Origin: Sphingosinicella microcystinivorans
GTDB taxonomy: Bacteria; Pseudomonadota; Alphaproteobacteria; Sphingomonadales; Sphingomonadaceae
Assembly (NCBI RefSeq): GCF_027941835.1
Contig: NZ_CP116005.1
Span: 2,495,501-2,559,500, forward strand
Direction: 5' to 3'
DNA length: 64,000 bases
The number at the start of each line of letters is the position of its first letter. Positions within the stretch are counted from its first letter, which is position 1. The notes under the pieces are model-generated. The model was given only the letters and a program-made list of their open reading frames with translations, searched no databases and was not told the origin of the DNA. The translations under genes were made by a program, and so were the position numbers. Shown here piece after piece: positions 1-9,798 of the stretch.

Positions 1-864
1 GTCGCCGACCGTGAACCGGCCTTCGCTCCAGCCCCAGACCGTGTAGGCCATGGCGCCGCCCATCATGATGTTGGTGATGAACGACTGGCCGATGTTGAGC
101 GCGGCGAGCGAGTTCTCGTTCCTGATCGCGGCGCCCGCGTAGGAGAGCAGCGACTGGCGGTAGCGGTCCCGCTCCAGCGTTTCCGCGCTGTAGTATTTCA
201 CCGTCTCGTAGTTGAGCAGCGAATCGACGGCGCGCTGCGTGGTGCGGTTGTCGGTGTCCACCATGCGGCGGCGAAGCTCGCTGCGCCATTCGGTGACGCG
301 GCGCGTGAAGGCGATGTAGAGCGTCACCATGACGAGCGTCGCGGCGACGATCTCGAAGCCCATCTTGATCTGGAAGATCACGCAGACGGCGATCAGTTCG
401 AGGATCGTCGGCGCGATGTTGAAGGCGAGGAAGTAGAGCATCGTGTCGACGCTCTTGGTGCCGCGCTCGATGATGCGGGTGAGCGCGCCGGTGCGGCGTT
501 CGAGGTGGAAGCGCAGGCTGAGGTCGTGGATGCGCGCGAACACCTCGGTGGCGAGGTCGGCGGCGGCCGTCTGCCCGACGCGCTCGAAGATCACGTTGCG
601 GACGTTGTCGAACAGCACGCCGCCGAAACGCGCCGCCGCATAGGCGAAGACGAGGCCGACGCCGAGCAGGACGCCCTCGCTCGCGGGCGTCGTCATCGAA
701 TCGATGGCGGCCTTGTACGCGAAAGGCATGATGAGCGTCGTCGCCTTGGCGACGAGCACGAGGACGAGCGCAGCCGCGACGCGCAGTTTCAGGCCCGGCT
801 TGTCGGCGGGCCACAGATAGGGGAGGAAACGGCGCAGCGGATGCTGCTGCGGGACGGCGGTCAT
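1..864 (-). CDS. ATM1-type ABC exporter, N-terminal membrane part (partial, runs off window)
   Basis: The reading frame starts at the ATG at 864 and stays open to base 1, giving 288 residues of the N-terminal half of an ABC exporter. Only the membrane domain is inside the window; the Walker A, signature and Walker B motifs lie beyond the edge. Hydrophobic segments are visible near residues 28-50, 62-80, 150-190 and 255-275. Stretches such as LSLRFHLERRTG, the segment with IERG, and AVDSLLNYETVKYY are typical of the mitochondrial Atm1/ABCB7 and bacterial HMT1 group, which export glutathione-linked sulfur or metal conjugates across the inner membrane. It lies 17 bp downstream of tag and could be the last gene of a prs-tag-exporter unit. 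The family call is firm; the substrate is unknown. Confidence 0.85.
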   Translation of the reverse strand, partial: MTAVPQQHPLRRFLPYLWPADKPGLKLRVAAALVLVLVAKATTLIMPFAYKAAIDSMTTPASEGVLLGVGLVFAYAAARFGGVLFDNVRNVIFERVGQTAAADLATEVFARIHDLSLRFHLERRTGALTRIIERGTKSVDTMLYFLAFNIAPTILELIAVCVIFQIKMGFEIVAATLVMVTLYIAFTRRVTEWRSELRRRMVDTDNRTTQRAVDSLLNYETVKYYSAETLERDRYRQSLLSYAGAAIRNENSLAALNIGQSFITNIMMGGAMAYTVWGWSEGRFTVGD

Positions 865-881
865 GCCCCCTAGATAGGCGC

Positions 882-1448
882 TCAGGCCGGCGCCTTCCAG
901 CAGCCTTGCACGTGATCGTTCACGAGGCCGACGGCCTGCATGTAGGCATAGACGATCGTCGAGCCGACGAAGTTCATACCTGCCTTTTTCAGCGCCTTCG
1001 AAATGGCGTCGCTGAGCGGCGTCGCGGCGGGGACGTCGCCGAAGCCCTTCGGGCGGTTCACGATCGGCTGCCCGTCCACGAACGCCCAGAGCCATGCGTC
1101 GAAGCTGCCGTGCTGGCGCTGGAGTTCGAGGAAGACGGCGGCGTTTCGCCGCGCCGACCAGACCTTCAGACGGTTGCGGACGATGTTGCCGGTCGCCAGC
1201 ACCTGCTCGAGTTCCGCGTCCGTCATCGCCGCGACGCGGGCGGGGTCGAAGCCATGGAACGCGGTGCGGTAGCCTTCGCGCTTTCTCAGCACGGTTTCCC
1301 AGCTGAGCCCCGCCTGCGCGCCTTCGAGGACCAGCATCTCGAACAGGTGGCGGTCGTCGTGGACGGGGATGCCCCACTCTTCGTCGTGGTACGCGGCGTA
1401 GAATTCTTTACCGGGACCGTTGCCGAAACAGCGGGTCTTGCCGTCCAT
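882..1448 (-). CDS. tag: DNA-3-methyladenine glycosylase I
   Basis: Product of 188 aa, the usual Tag length. It excises 3-methyladenine from alkylated DNA in base excision repair. The family landmarks are present: an N-terminal Cys (C7) and His (H21, in AYHDEEWG) and a C-terminal His and Cys (H179, C183, in NDHVQGCW), which match the zinc ligands of the E. coli enzyme. The catalytic region LVLEGAQAGLSWETVL is near residue 45. I chose the ATG at 1448 because homology begins there (MDGKTRCFGNG); upstream in-frame codons run into prs and encode Arg/Ser-rich sequence that is a shadow. It starts 4 bp after the prs stop, so it is probably cotranscribed with prs. Confidence 0.93.
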   Translation of the reverse strand: MDGKTRCFGNGPGKEFYAAYHDEEWGIPVHDDRHLFEMLVLEGAQAGLSWETVLRKREGYRTAFHGFDPARVAAMTDAELEQVLATGNIVRNRLKVWSARRNAAVFLELQRQHGSFDAWLWAFVDGQPIVNRPKGFGDVPAATPLSDAISKALKKAGMNFVGSTIVYAYMQAVGLVNDHVQGCWKAPA

Positions 1449-1452
1449 CGGC

Positions 1453-2385
1453 CTAGTCGAACAGGCTGGAGACGGACGATCTGTCCGCGATGCGGCGGAT
1501 CGCCTCGCCGAGCAGCGGCGCGATGGTGAGCTGGCGCAGCTTCTCGGCATCCGCGATCTCGGGGCGCGAGATGGAATCGGTGATGACAAGTTCCATCAGC
1601 TCCGAGCCCTCGACGCGCGCCACGGCGCCGCCCGAGAGCACGCCGTGCGTGCAGTAGGCGACCACGGCCTTGGCGCCCGCGGCCCGCAGCGCGGCGGCGG
1701 CGTTGCACAGCGTTCCGGCCGAATCGACGATGTCGTCGACGAGGATGCAGAACCGACTCTCGACGTCGCCGATAATATTCATAACTTCGGACTCGCCGGC
1801 GCGCTCGCGGCGCTTGTCGACGATGGCGAGCGGGGCGTTGTCGAGCCGCTTGGCGAGCGCACGGGCGCGCACCACGCCGCCGACGTCGGGTGAGACGACC
1901 ATCATGTTCTCGGAGCCGTAGCGGGCAAGGATGTCCTCGCTCATCACCGGGGCGGCGTAGAGGTTGTCGGTGGGGATGTCGAAGAAGCCCTGGATCTGCC
2001 CGGCGTGGAGATCGACCGAGAGCACGCGGTTGGCGCCCGCGACGGTGATGAGGTTGGCGACGAGCTTCGCCGAAATCGGCGTGCGCGGCCCCGGCTTCCT
2101 GTCCTGCCGGGCGTAGCCGAAATAGGGCACGACAGCAGTGATGCGCTTGGCGCTCGCACGCTTCAGCGCGTCGATGCAGATCAGCAGCTCCATCAGGTTG
2201 TCGTTCGCCGGGAAGGCGGTCGACTGGATTACGAACACGTCCTCGCCGCGCACGTTCTCGTGAATCTCGACGAAGACCTCCTCGTCGGCGAAGCGGCGGA
2301 CGCTTGCTTTCGTCAGCGGCATGTCGAGGTAACGGGCGATGTCGCCCGCGAGCTGAAGGTTGCTGTTGCCCGCAAGCAGCTTCAT
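1453..2385 (-). CDS. prs: ribose-phosphate pyrophosphokinase (PRPP synthetase)
   Basis: Product of 310 aa, normal for class I PRPP synthetases. It transfers pyrophosphate from ATP to ribose 5-phosphate and makes PRPP for purine, pyrimidine, His, Trp and NAD synthesis in the cytosol. Visible motifs are GYARQDRK (ATP and flexible-loop region), [12 protein letters not shown], and the PRPP-binding loop [11 protein letters not shown]. The ATG at 2385 begins [13 protein letters not shown], the expected N terminus; the longer in-frame extension is not conserved-looking. A 101-bp gap separates it from pgeF upstream, so it may have its own promoter there. tag follows after 4 bp. Confidence 0.96.
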   Translation of the reverse strand: MKLLAGNSNLQLAGDIARYLDMPLTKASVRRFADEEVFVEIHENVRGEDVFVIQSTAFPANDNLMELLICIDALKRASAKRITAVVPYFGYARQDRKPGPRTPISAKLVANLITVAGANRVLSVDLHAGQIQGFFDIPTDNLYAAPVMSEDILARYGSENMMVVSPDVGGVVRARALAKRLDNAPLAIVDKRRERAGESEVMNIIGDVESRFCILVDDIVDSAGTLCNAAAALRAAGAKAVVAYCTHGVLSGGAVARVEGSELMELVITDSISRPEIADAEKLRQLTIAPLLGEAIRRIADRSSVSSLFD

Positions 2386-2486
2386 GGCGCGCGAATCCCT
2401 GTTTTGTGGCGGTGACGAGTCGGTCGGTTCACTAGCCGCCGGAGCCCTTGCGGGCAACGACTATGACACCCGTGTTGCAGCGCGGT

Positions 2487-3251
2487 TCAGGCCGTAAGGC
2501 CGATCAGCGCGATCTGCCGCCCGTAGTCGGCCTCACCGCGGTGCGTCGCGCGGCGGAAGCTGAAGTACGCCTCCGCGTTTGCGTAGGTGTCTTCCCCCAG
2601 AAGCTCGACGCGTCCGATGCCCGCCGCCGCAAGCCGCGCACCGACATAGGCTTCGAGGTCGAACTGGTGATGGCCGGCGCGGCCGTCGAGGAAGAAACGC
2701 TCGTTTTCGGGGTCCGCCTCGCAGAAACGGCGGAAGAAGGCTTCGTCCACCTCGTAGGAGACGCGGGCGATGCAGGGGCCGACGGCGGCGGCAATGCGGT
2801 CGCGCTGCGCGCCGAGCCTTTCCATCGCGGCGATGACGGAATCGGTGACGCCGCCGAGCGCACCCTTCCACCCGGCGTGCGTCGCGCCGACGACGCCCGC
2901 CTCGCGGTCGGCGAGCAGCACGGGCGCGCAGTCCGCCGTCAGGATGCCGAGCAGCAGGCCGGGCGTTGCCGTTGCGAGCGCATCGGCGTGCGGGCGCGCG
3001 TCGTCCGGGTAAGGTGCGGTCACGGCGATCGCATCCGGGCTGTGCACCTGATGCAGCGTGACGAGGCCCGCGCCGGGCAGCACGGCCTGCACGGCGCGGC
3101 GGCGGTTCTCGGCGATGGCGGCGCGGTCGTCCTGCGAGCCGAGGCCGACGTTGAGCCCAGCGACGATGCCTTCGGAAACGCCGCCCCGCCGCCCGAGGAA
3201 GCCGTGGGGGAGGCCGTCCAGCGCGGCCGTTTGGAGCACGGGGACGGTCAT
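2487..3251 (-). CDS. pgeF: peptidoglycan editing factor PgeF (laccase-domain purine nucleoside phosphorylase family)
   Basis: Product of 254 aa. The family (YfiH/LACC1) is a copper or zinc protein with nucleoside phosphorylase/deaminase activity; in E. coli it prevents misincorporation of Ser for Ala in peptidoglycan precursors. Metal-ligand motifs are visible: LHQVHS, the Cys in LTADCAPVLL, the His in THAGWKGALGG, and VGPCI. The start at 3251 overlaps the stop of the upstream acetyltransferase by 4 bases. It is the last member of the coupled lgt-methyltransferase-GNAT-pgeF run; an lgt/MidA-like/pgeF neighbourhood is common in alphaproteobacteria. Confidence 0.92.
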   Translation of the reverse strand: MTVPVLQTAALDGLPHGFLGRRGGVSEGIVAGLNVGLGSQDDRAAIAENRRRAVQAVLPGAGLVTLHQVHSPDAIAVTAPYPDDARPHADALATATPGLLLGILTADCAPVLLADREAGVVGATHAGWKGALGGVTDSVIAAMERLGAQRDRIAAAVGPCIARVSYEVDEAFFRRFCEADPENERFFLDGRAGHHQFDLEAYVGARLAAAGIGRVELLGEDTYANAEAYFSFRRATHRGEADYGRQIALIGLTA

Positions 3252-3772
3252 GGACGCAGCGCCTTGCGGTAGAGAAATTCGTGATCGGCATGATCGCCCA
3301 CCATGAAATCGAACTCGCCGACCTTTTCGAAGCCGTACTTCGCATATACCGTCTGCGCCCGGTGGTTCTCCGACCAGACGCTGAGATACATGTCCTGCCA
3401 GCCGCCCGCGTGTGCCCATGCGAGCGCCCAGTCCATCATCGGCTGCGCGATGCCGCGCCCATGCCATGCCTTCAGGATGTAGAGCTGTCGAAGCTCGCAT
3501 TTGCTGCGCCCGTCTTCCGGTGCGGGAAGGTAGGGCGGGCCGACCTTGCAGTAGGCGACCATCCGGCCGTCTGCCTCGGCGATGCGGAAGGCGTAGGCGG
3601 GATCGGCGAACTCCACCGGCAGTCCATCGGGGCCGAACACGGTTTCGAGGAAATGGTTGAGGTCCGCGGCGCTGTAGAGATGGCCGAAGGTTTCGATGAA
3701 CGTGTCGCGGCCAAGCTGACAGAGCGCCGGAAGATCGGTGTCCCCCGGCGTGCGGAAAATGATATTGCTCAT
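3248..3772 (-). CDS. GNAT family N-acetyltransferase
   Basis: Product of 174 aa, one GNAT domain. The acetyl-CoA loop region is visible as LYILKAWHGRGIAQPMMDWA (the usual form is Q/RxxGxG/A), followed by LSVWSENHRAQTVYAKYGF, the typical C-terminal strand and helix of the fold. The acetyl acceptor cannot be told from sequence. The start at 3772 is preferred over an upstream ATG at 3799 because [13 protein letters not shown] begins the domain and gives a 4-base overlap with the preceding methyltransferase gene. It sits inside a coupled run with lgt and pgeF. Confidence 0.85.
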   Translation of the reverse strand: MSNIIFRTPGDTDLPALCQLGRDTFIETFGHLYSAADLNHFLETVFGPDGLPVEFADPAYAFRIAEADGRMVAYCKVGPPYLPAPEDGRSKCELRQLYILKAWHGRGIAQPMMDWALAWAHAGGWQDMYLSVWSENHRAQTVYAKYGFEKVGEFDFMVGDHADHEFLYRKALRP

Positions 3773-4779
3773 GCGCCGAACCCCGCGGGTTCGGGCCAAT
3801 CCTTGTGCGTGAATACAAGCACCTTGAACAGGCTCCCCATCGCCTGCGGCAGGGTGAGCCGCCGCATGGCGCCCGCTATAGCATGGCGGGCTTCCGGGTC
3901 GAGGCCGTGCGACAGGCGTTCGGCACGCGCCGCGATGCCGAGCGCGAGCAGGAACGGGCCTTGCAGCGCGAGCGGTGAAACGCGCGTGCCCGCGCCCCGC
4001 GCGGCCTCGGCGAGCGCCGCGAAATCGACGTGCGCGGTGAGGTCGTGCTCTCCGGGCGCAGCGAGCGGGGCGGCAGCGGCATGAGCGGCGAGCGCCTGCA
4101 ATGAGTCACCCTCGGCGGGGCCTTCGTAGCCGTAGTCGACGACCAGCGCCGCGCCGCCGTCCGCCGCGATCCGGGCGGCGAGGGTTGCGGCGTAATCCGC
4201 GCGCGCGGGCGAGGTTTCGCGGATGGCATCGCCTGCGGGCATAAAGGTGAGTGTGTCTCCCACGAGGCCGACTTGCCGCTCGCGCCATTCGCCGTCCACG
4301 CGGACCTCCTGCCGGACGGGGAGGGCATCGAAGAACTCGTTGGCGACGACGAACAGCGGTACTCCCCGTGGCACGGCTCCGAGATCGTCGTGCCAAGTGG
4401 CTCCGGGCACGCGTTCGGCCTGTGCCGCGCGCAGGGTAGGGCTCGTCTCCACGAAGTGGACGCGGATCGCCTCTGCGAAGGCGGGAAGCGCGCGTGCGGC
4501 GCGCAGCAGGTCCGCCATCAGCGTACCGCGACCCGGCCCAAGCTCGACGAGGTTGACGCGCTGCGGCCGGCCGGCACGGTCCCACAGGTCGGCTGTCCAC
4601 AGGCCGATGATCTCACCGAACATCTGGCTGATTTCCGGCGCAGTGGTGAAGTCGCCGTCGCGCCCGAAGGGATCGCGCCCGGCGTAATAAGCCGCGACGC
4701 ATTCCGCCATGTAGCGGTCCACGCTGATCGGGCCGTGTTCTGAAATCTCCGCGGCGAGCCTGCGCCCGAGCGGTGTCAT
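3769..4779 (-). CDS. SAM-dependent methyltransferase, MidA/NDUFAF7 family
   Basis: Product of 336 aa. The family (COG1565) includes mitochondrial NDUFAF7, a protein arginine methyltransferase needed for complex I assembly. The bacterial target is not established. The SAM-binding glycine loop is [18 protein letters not shown] at about residues 75-92, and the family motif [15 protein letters not shown] follows. The N-terminal region [22 protein letters not shown] is also characteristic. The ATG at 4779 overlaps the lgt stop by 4 bases (ATGA) and the 3' end overlaps the GNAT gene in the same way, so translation is coupled through the run. Confidence 0.9.
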   Translation of the reverse strand: MTPLGRRLAAEISEHGPISVDRYMAECVAAYYAGRDPFGRDGDFTTAPEISQMFGEIIGLWTADLWDRAGRPQRVNLVELGPGRGTLMADLLRAARALPAFAEAIRVHFVETSPTLRAAQAERVPGATWHDDLGAVPRGVPLFVVANEFFDALPVRQEVRVDGEWRERQVGLVGDTLTFMPAGDAIRETSPARADYAATLAARIAADGGAALVVDYGYEGPAEGDSLQALAAHAAAAPLAAPGEHDLTAHVDFAALAEAARGAGTRVSPLALQGPFLLALGIAARAERLSHGLDPEARHAIAGAMRRLTLPQAMGSLFKVLVFTHKDWPEPAGFGA

Positions 4780-5615
4780 TTCGCGATCGCGCGCCGCCCC
4801 GCCGTGGCGACGAAGTACGCCCCCGCAACGATCATCGCGCTCGACAGCGTCTGGCCCATCGTCAGGCCCCACGACAGCGTGCCGAGCTGCGCGTCGGGCT
4901 CGCGGAAATATTCGACGACGAAGCGGAACACGCCGTAGCCGAGCGTGAACGCGCCGACGAGGAGGCCGGGCTTGTAGCGCGCGTCCGTCTTCCAGAAGAG
5001 ATACCAGAGGATGGCGAACAGCACGATGCCTTCAAGGCCGGCCTCGTAGAGCTGGCTCGGGTGGCGGAGTACATCGCCGCCGGTGGGGAACTTCATCGCC
5101 CACGGCACGTCGGTCTCGCGGCCCCACAGCTCGCCGTTGATGAAGTTGGCGATGCGGCCGAAGAACAGGCCGAAGGGGATCGTGCAGGCGATATAGTCGT
5201 GCACGCGCAGCCAGCTCAGCTTCTGCTTCCACGTGTAAAGGAACAGCGCGATCGAGACGCCCGCCGCGCCCCCGTGGAACGACATGCCGCCTTCCCAGAG
5301 CTTGAACACGTCGGAAATATGCCCTTCGGGGCCGAAGAATCGCTCGAAATCGTAGAACAGTACGTAGCCGATGCGCCCGCCGAGAATGATGCCGAGCGTC
5401 ACCCACGTGACGAGGTCGTCGGCGTGGCGGCGCGCCATCGGCGCGCCGGGCTTCGCCAGCATTTTGAGCAGATACCACCACGCGACGACGATGCCGCTGA
5501 TGTAGGCGAGGCTGTACCAGCGGATCGGCAGCTCGGCGTCCGTGAACGGCAAGGGAATCGAGAACCAGACCGGGTCGATATTCGGATAGGTGAGCGCGGC
5601 CTCGATTGCGAACAT
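4776..5615 (-). CDS. lgt: prolipoprotein diacylglyceryl transferase
   Basis: Product of 279 aa, inner-membrane enzyme. It transfers diacylglycerol from phosphatidylglycerol to the lipobox Cys of prolipoproteins, the first step of lipoprotein maturation. It has several membrane segments and the Lgt signature region around [18 protein letters not shown], with further family sequence [17 protein letters not shown] and MSFHGG. The start at 5615 gives [20 protein letters not shown]; longer in-frame sequence upstream reads into the divergent dehydrogenase gene. It is the first gene of the minus-strand run to pgeF and is divergent from the dehydrogenase gene across about 100 bp that must hold both promoters. 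Confidence 0.96.
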   Translation of the reverse strand: MFAIEAALTYPNIDPVWFSIPLPFTDAELPIRWYSLAYISGIVVAWWYLLKMLAKPGAPMARRHADDLVTWVTLGIILGGRIGYVLFYDFERFFGPEGHISDVFKLWEGGMSFHGGAAGVSIALFLYTWKQKLSWLRVHDYIACTIPFGLFFGRIANFINGELWGRETDVPWAMKFPTGGDVLRHPSQLYEAGLEGIVLFAILWYLFWKTDARYKPGLLVGAFTLGYGVFRFVVEYFREPDAQLGTLSWGLTMGQTLSSAMIVAGAYFVATAGRRAIAK

Positions 5616-5718
5616 GCGACTGTCTGCCCTCAAAAACGACGGGATTGCCCCTGTGGACGCCGCGCACCATAGTGCCGAAGGAGCATAACGCAATCGGATG
5701 CGGGGAGGGTCTTGGCCG

Positions 5719-6906
5719 ATGGCCGAGCCGTTGGAGGAGTTTCGCGACGAGACGCGCGCGTGGCTGGAGGCGAACTGCCCGGCGGAGATGCGCGAGCGGG
5801 TTCTGGAGGAGGCGGACGTCTGCTGGGGCGGGCGCAATGTCCGCTTCAAGAACGCGGCGCAGAAGCTGTGGCTGGAGCGTATGGCCGCGCGCGGCTGGAC
5901 GGTGCCGACATGGCCGAAAGCGTATGGCGGCGGCGGACTCTCGGCCGATGAGGCGAAGGTGCTGGCGGAGGAGATGCGCCGCATCCACGCGCGGCCGCCG
6001 CTCAGCTCGTTCGGCATCTGGATGCTCGGGCCCGCACTGTTGAAATACGGCAATGAGGCGCAGAAGGCCGAGCATCTGCCGAAAATCGCGCGCGGCGAGA
6101 TTCGCTGGTGCCAGGGCTATTCGGAGCCGGGCGCGGGCTCGGACCTCGCCTCGCTGAAGACGAAGGCGGAGGACAAGGGCGACCACTGGCTTGTGAACGG
6201 CTCGAAGATCTGGACGAGCTACGCCGATCAGGCCGACTGGATCTTCTGCCTCGTCCGCACCGAGCCCGACGCCTCGAAGCATGAAGGCATCAGCTTCCTG
6301 CTGTTCGACATGGCGTCCGAGGGTGTTTCGACCTCGCCGATCAAGCTCATCAGCGGCTATTCGCCGTTCTGCCAGACCTTCTTCGACAACGTGAAGGTGC
6401 CGAAGGAAAACCTTGTCGGCGAACGCGGCAAGGGCTGGACGATCGCCAAATACCTGCTGACGCACGAGCGCAGCTCGATCGGCGCCGACTTCGGCACCGG
6501 CGGGCGCGACACGGCGGCGCAGATCGCGAAAAAGCGCGTCGGCACGCGGGCGGACGGCGCGCTCGCGGACGAGGGGCTGCGCGTCGATCTCGCCCGGCAC
6601 GACATCGACACGCTGTGCTTCGCGCTCACCATGGAGCGTGTGAAGGACGAGGCGAAGGCCGGGCAGGACATCGGCCACCTCTCCTCGATGCTGAAGCATG
6701 TCGGCTCGGAACTGAACAAGTCGCGGCAGGAACTGCTGATGAGCGTGTTCGGCAGCGACGGGCTGCTGTGGGAAGGCGATGGCGCGCACGACGGCGACAT
6801 GGCGCGGGCATGGCTGCGCTCGCGCGCGAATTCCATCGAGGGCGGCACGGCGGAGGTGCAACTCGGCATCATCGCCAAGCGCGTGCTGGCGCTGCCCGAT
6901 GCGTAG
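5719..6906 (+). CDS. acyl-CoA dehydrogenase family protein (first of an adjacent pair)
   Basis: Product of 395 aa, the size of one acyl-CoA dehydrogenase subunit. N-terminal helical domain, then the FAD/substrate middle domain with [17 protein letters not shown] and [13 protein letters not shown], then the C-terminal helical domain ending [19 protein letters not shown]. The start at 5719 is chosen because GGAGGG ends 9 bases upstream; an ATG at 5698 is possible. The C-terminal region lacks the glycine-rich segment with an acidic residue seen in the neighbour (GGIGMTDEFD), so the catalytic base may be missing. It may form a mixed tetramer with the next gene product, as in steroid side-chain oxidation. 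The substrate is unknown. Confidence 0.88.
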   Translation: MAEPLEEFRDETRAWLEANCPAEMRERVLEEADVCWGGRNVRFKNAAQKLWLERMAARGWTVPTWPKAYGGGGLSADEAKVLAEEMRRIHARPPLSSFGIWMLGPALLKYGNEAQKAEHLPKIARGEIRWCQGYSEPGAGSDLASLKTKAEDKGDHWLVNGSKIWTSYADQADWIFCLVRTEPDASKHEGISFLLFDMASEGVSTSPIKLISGYSPFCQTFFDNVKVPKENLVGERGKGWTIAKYLLTHERSSIGADFGTGGRDTAAQIAKKRVGTRADGALADEGLRVDLARHDIDTLCFALTMERVKDEAKAGQDIGHLSSMLKHVGSELNKSRQELLMSVFGSDGLLWEGDGAHDGDMARAWLRSRANSIEGGTAEVQLGIIAKRVLALPDA

Positions 6907-6915
6907 GGAGTGACG

Positions 6916-8052
6916 ATGGCGCTGGTTCTTACCGACGAACAGGCGATGATCCGCGAGGCGGCGGACGGCTTCTTCGCGTCCGAAGCGCCGGTTTCGGAAC
7001 TTCGCCGCCTGCGCGATGCGAAGGATGCGACCGGCTTTTCACGCGATCTCTGGAAGAAGATGGCGGAGATGGGCTTCGCGGGCGTGCTGGTGCCGGAAAC
7101 GCATGGCGGCAGCGGGCTCGGGCTCGTCGCGGCGAACCTCATTCAGGAGGCGGCGGGGCGGAACCTGTCGCTGTCGCCGTTCCTCTCGACCGCCGTACTC
7201 GGGGCGACGGTGCTGGCGGGTGCGAACGACGAGCAGCAGGCGGCGCTGCTGCCGAAGCTCGCGGCGGGCGACCTGCTGCTCGCGCTCGCGAGCGACGAGG
7301 TTTCGCGCCACGCGCCGCACCTGATCCGCACCCGCGCCGAGGCGGCGGGCAACGGCTTTCGCATCACCGGCGCCAAGACCTTCGTGCTCGACGGGCACGT
7401 CGCCGACCGGCTGATCGTCGCGGCGCGGACCTCGGGTGAGGATGGCGACCGTGACGGCATCACCCTGTTCCTTGTCGATCCGAAGGCGGCGGGCGTGGAC
7501 ATCAAGCGCACGAGCATAGTCGACAGCCGCAATGCTGCCGACATCCGCTTCGACGGCGTGCAGGTGGACGGCGCGGACGTGATCGGCGCGGTGGGCGAGG
7601 GCGCTGCGATCCTCGACCGCGTGCTCGATGCCGGACGCACCTGCCTTGCCGCCGAGATGGTGGGCGTGTCGGCGCAGAGCTTCTCGATGACGGTGAGCTA
7701 CCTCAAGGAACGCGAGCAGTTCGGCCGCAAGATCGGCAGTTTCCAGGCGCTCCAGCACCGGGCCGCGCAGCTTTTCTGCGAGATCGAGCTTGCGAAATCG
7801 GCGACGCTGAAGGCCGCGCAGGCGCTCGACGCGGGCGACACGGACGCGCCGCTCTACGCCAGCCTCGCCAAGGCAAAGGCGGGTGCGGTGGCGCGGCTCG
7901 TCACCAACGAGGGCGTGCAGATGCACGGCGGCATCGGCATGACCGACGAGTTCGACATCGGCTTCTACATGAAACGCGCCCGCGCGGCGGAAACTAGCTT
8001 CGGCGACCTGTCGTTTCATGGCGATCGCCTCGCGCGTATGCTAGGGTATTGA
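6916..8052 (+). CDS. acyl-CoA dehydrogenase family protein (second of an adjacent pair)
   Basis: Product of 378 aa. The C-terminal domain holds REQFGRKIGSFQALQHR and NEGVQMHGGIGMTDEFDIGF, the usual FAD-contact and catalytic-glutamate region. The ATG at 6916 has GGGAG 5 bases upstream; a GTG at 6910 would add two residues. It begins 9 bp after the previous dehydrogenase and ends one base before the ligase start, so the three probably form one operon for activation and first oxidation of a fatty or side-chain acyl-CoA. It differs from the first dehydrogenase throughout, so this is not a recent tandem duplication. Confidence 0.9.
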   Translation: MALVLTDEQAMIREAADGFFASEAPVSELRRLRDAKDATGFSRDLWKKMAEMGFAGVLVPETHGGSGLGLVAANLIQEAAGRNLSLSPFLSTAVLGATVLAGANDEQQAALLPKLAAGDLLLALASDEVSRHAPHLIRTRAEAAGNGFRITGAKTFVLDGHVADRLIVAARTSGEDGDRDGITLFLVDPKAAGVDIKRTSIVDSRNAADIRFDGVQVDGADVIGAVGEGAAILDRVLDAGRTCLAAEMVGVSAQSFSMTVSYLKEREQFGRKIGSFQALQHRAAQLFCEIELAKSATLKAAQALDAGDTDAPLYASLAKAKAGAVARLVTNEGVQMHGGIGMTDEFDIGFYMKRARAAETSFGDLSFHGDRLARMLGY

Positions 8053-8053
8053 A

Positions 8054-9775
8054 ATGCTGACCGAACTGGACAAGGCGCAGGACGCGGCCGTCGCGGCGAT
8101 CACGGCGCCGGGCGGCCAGCTGGAGGTGGCCGAGGCGAAGATTCGCGGCGTCACGCTCAAGGTCTTCAAGGGCGCGCCGCCGACGATGCGCGAGTTCTTC
8201 CAGTATTTCTTCGCGCACAATGCCGCGCGCGAGTTCCTCGTTTACGGTGAGGAGCGCCTGACCTTCGCCGAGGTCTATGCGAAGGCGCTGCGCATCGCCG
8301 CGGCGATGCAGCACCGCTACGGTATCGCCAAGGGCGACCGCGTCGCCATCGCCATGCGCAACTACCCCGAATGGATCATGGCCTATGTCGGCCTCGTCCA
8401 CCTCGGCGCGGTGGTCGTGCCGATGAATGCGTGGTGGCAGCCCGAGGAGCTTGCCTACGGCCTCTCCGACAGCGGCACGCGGCTGGTGATCGCGGACGAG
8501 GAGCGGCTGCGCAGGCTGGGAGCGATCGAAGAACTGTCTGTGCCGATCGTTGCCGTTCGCACCAGCCACGGCGTCGCGGCCGAGCACGGCGCGGACCTTC
8601 TCGACGATCTGCTCGAAAGCGGCCCGACGGATACGTGGTATCTGCCGCCGCTCGCTCCGGACGACGATATCAGCATTCTCTATACGTCGGGCTCGACCGG
8701 TTTTCCCAAGGGCGCGGTCTCGACACATCGCGGCGTCGTGCACGGCACGTTCTCGTATCTGGTGCAGGGGCTCGCGCTGCTCAAGCTCTCCGAGGCCGCG
8801 GGCGCGCATGTGCCGCCGCAGCAGATCATGCTGCTCACCGTGCCGTTGTTCCACGTCACCGGCCTTGTGCCGCTGATGCTGGTTTCGGTCGCTATCGGCC
8901 GCAAGTTCATCATGATGCACCGCTGGGACGCGGGCGAGGCGCTGCGGCTGATCGACAAGGAGAAGTGCACCTATTTCGTCGGCGTGCCGACGATGACGCA
9001 CGAGATCATGTCGCACCCGGATCGCGACAAATACGACCTCTCCACCGTCACCGACTGGGCGGCGGGCGGCGCGCCGCGTCCGCCGGAGCATGTCGAGCGG
9101 CTGGCGAAAGCGATCCCGACGGGTAAGCCCGCCATCGGCTACGGCCTTACCGAGACGAACGGCGTCGGCGCCGGCATCCTCCGCGAATCCTACCTCGCGC
9201 GGCCGACCTCGACGGGCCGCGCTTCGAAACCCGTCGTCGAGATCGCGATCCTGGACGACGACGGCAACGAACTGCCGCCGACCGCGGTGGGCGAGATCTG
9301 CATCCGTTCGGCCGCCAACGTGCGCGGCTACTGGCGGCGGCCCAAGGAGACGGCGGAAGCCTTCGACAAGGCGGGGTGGTTCCACACCGGCGACGTCGGC
9401 TATCTCGACGAGGACGGGTTCCTGTTCATCGTCGATCGTAAGAAGGATATCATCATCCGCGGCGGCGAGAACGTCAGCTGCCACGAGGTGGAGGCCGCGA
9501 TCTACGCGCATCCCGCCGTGATGGCCGCGAGCGTTTTCGGGCTTCCCGATGACAGGCTCGGCGAGATCGTGGGCGCGGTCGTCTATCTGAAGCCGGGCGA
9601 GAAGGCGGAGCCGGAAGCGATCATCGACTTCACGCGTCAGCATCTCGCAGGCTTCAAGGTTCCGGCACGACTGTGGATTTCGGCGGAGCCGCTGCCGCGG
9701 CTCGGTTCCGAGAAGATCGACAAGGTCGCGCTGCGCAAGACCTACCACGACATCCACCGCGCGGAGGCGGCGTAG
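8054..9775 (+). CDS. acyl-CoA synthetase (AMP-forming, class I adenylate-forming enzyme)
   Basis: Product of 573 aa. It activates a carboxylic acid with ATP and joins it to CoA. Motifs in order: the P-loop-like YTSGSTGFPKGAVS, the GYGLTETNG motif, the hinge/ATP motif HTGDVGYLDEDGF with VDRKKDIIIRGGENVS, and the C-terminal lysine region LPRLGSEKIDKVALR. The start one base after the previous stop lacks a clear ribosome binding site, which suggests coupled translation. Working with two acyl-CoA dehydrogenases, it likely feeds a beta-oxidation route. Chain length and substrate class cannot be read from sequence. Confidence 0.93.
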   Translation: MLTELDKAQDAAVAAITAPGGQLEVAEAKIRGVTLKVFKGAPPTMREFFQYFFAHNAAREFLVYGEERLTFAEVYAKALRIAAAMQHRYGIAKGDRVAIAMRNYPEWIMAYVGLVHLGAVVVPMNAWWQPEELAYGLSDSGTRLVIADEERLRRLGAIEELSVPIVAVRTSHGVAAEHGADLLDDLLESGPTDTWYLPPLAPDDDISILYTSGSTGFPKGAVSTHRGVVHGTFSYLVQGLALLKLSEAAGAHVPPQQIMLLTVPLFHVTGLVPLMLVSVAIGRKFIMMHRWDAGEALRLIDKEKCTYFVGVPTMTHEIMSHPDRDKYDLSTVTDWAAGGAPRPPEHVERLAKAIPTGKPAIGYGLTETNGVGAGILRESYLARPTSTGRASKPVVEIAILDDDGNELPPTAVGEICIRSAANVRGYWRRPKETAEAFDKAGWFHTGDVGYLDEDGFLFIVDRKKDIIIRGGENVSCHEVEAAIYAHPAVMAASVFGLPDDRLGEIVGAVVYLKPGEKAEPEAIIDFTRQHLAGFKVPARLWISAEPLPRLGSEKIDKVALRKTYHDIHRAEAA

Positions 9776-9798
9776 ACGGGCGGGAGAGGAGAATGGTC

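Noticed and set aside
3819-5615. Longer N-terminal extensions of lgt, the methyltransferase, tag, prs, murB, murG and scpB
   Set aside because: In each case the extension reads through a neighbouring gene or promoter in a shadow frame, lacks domain sequence, and a downstream start gives the expected N terminus, usually with a 4-base overlap.
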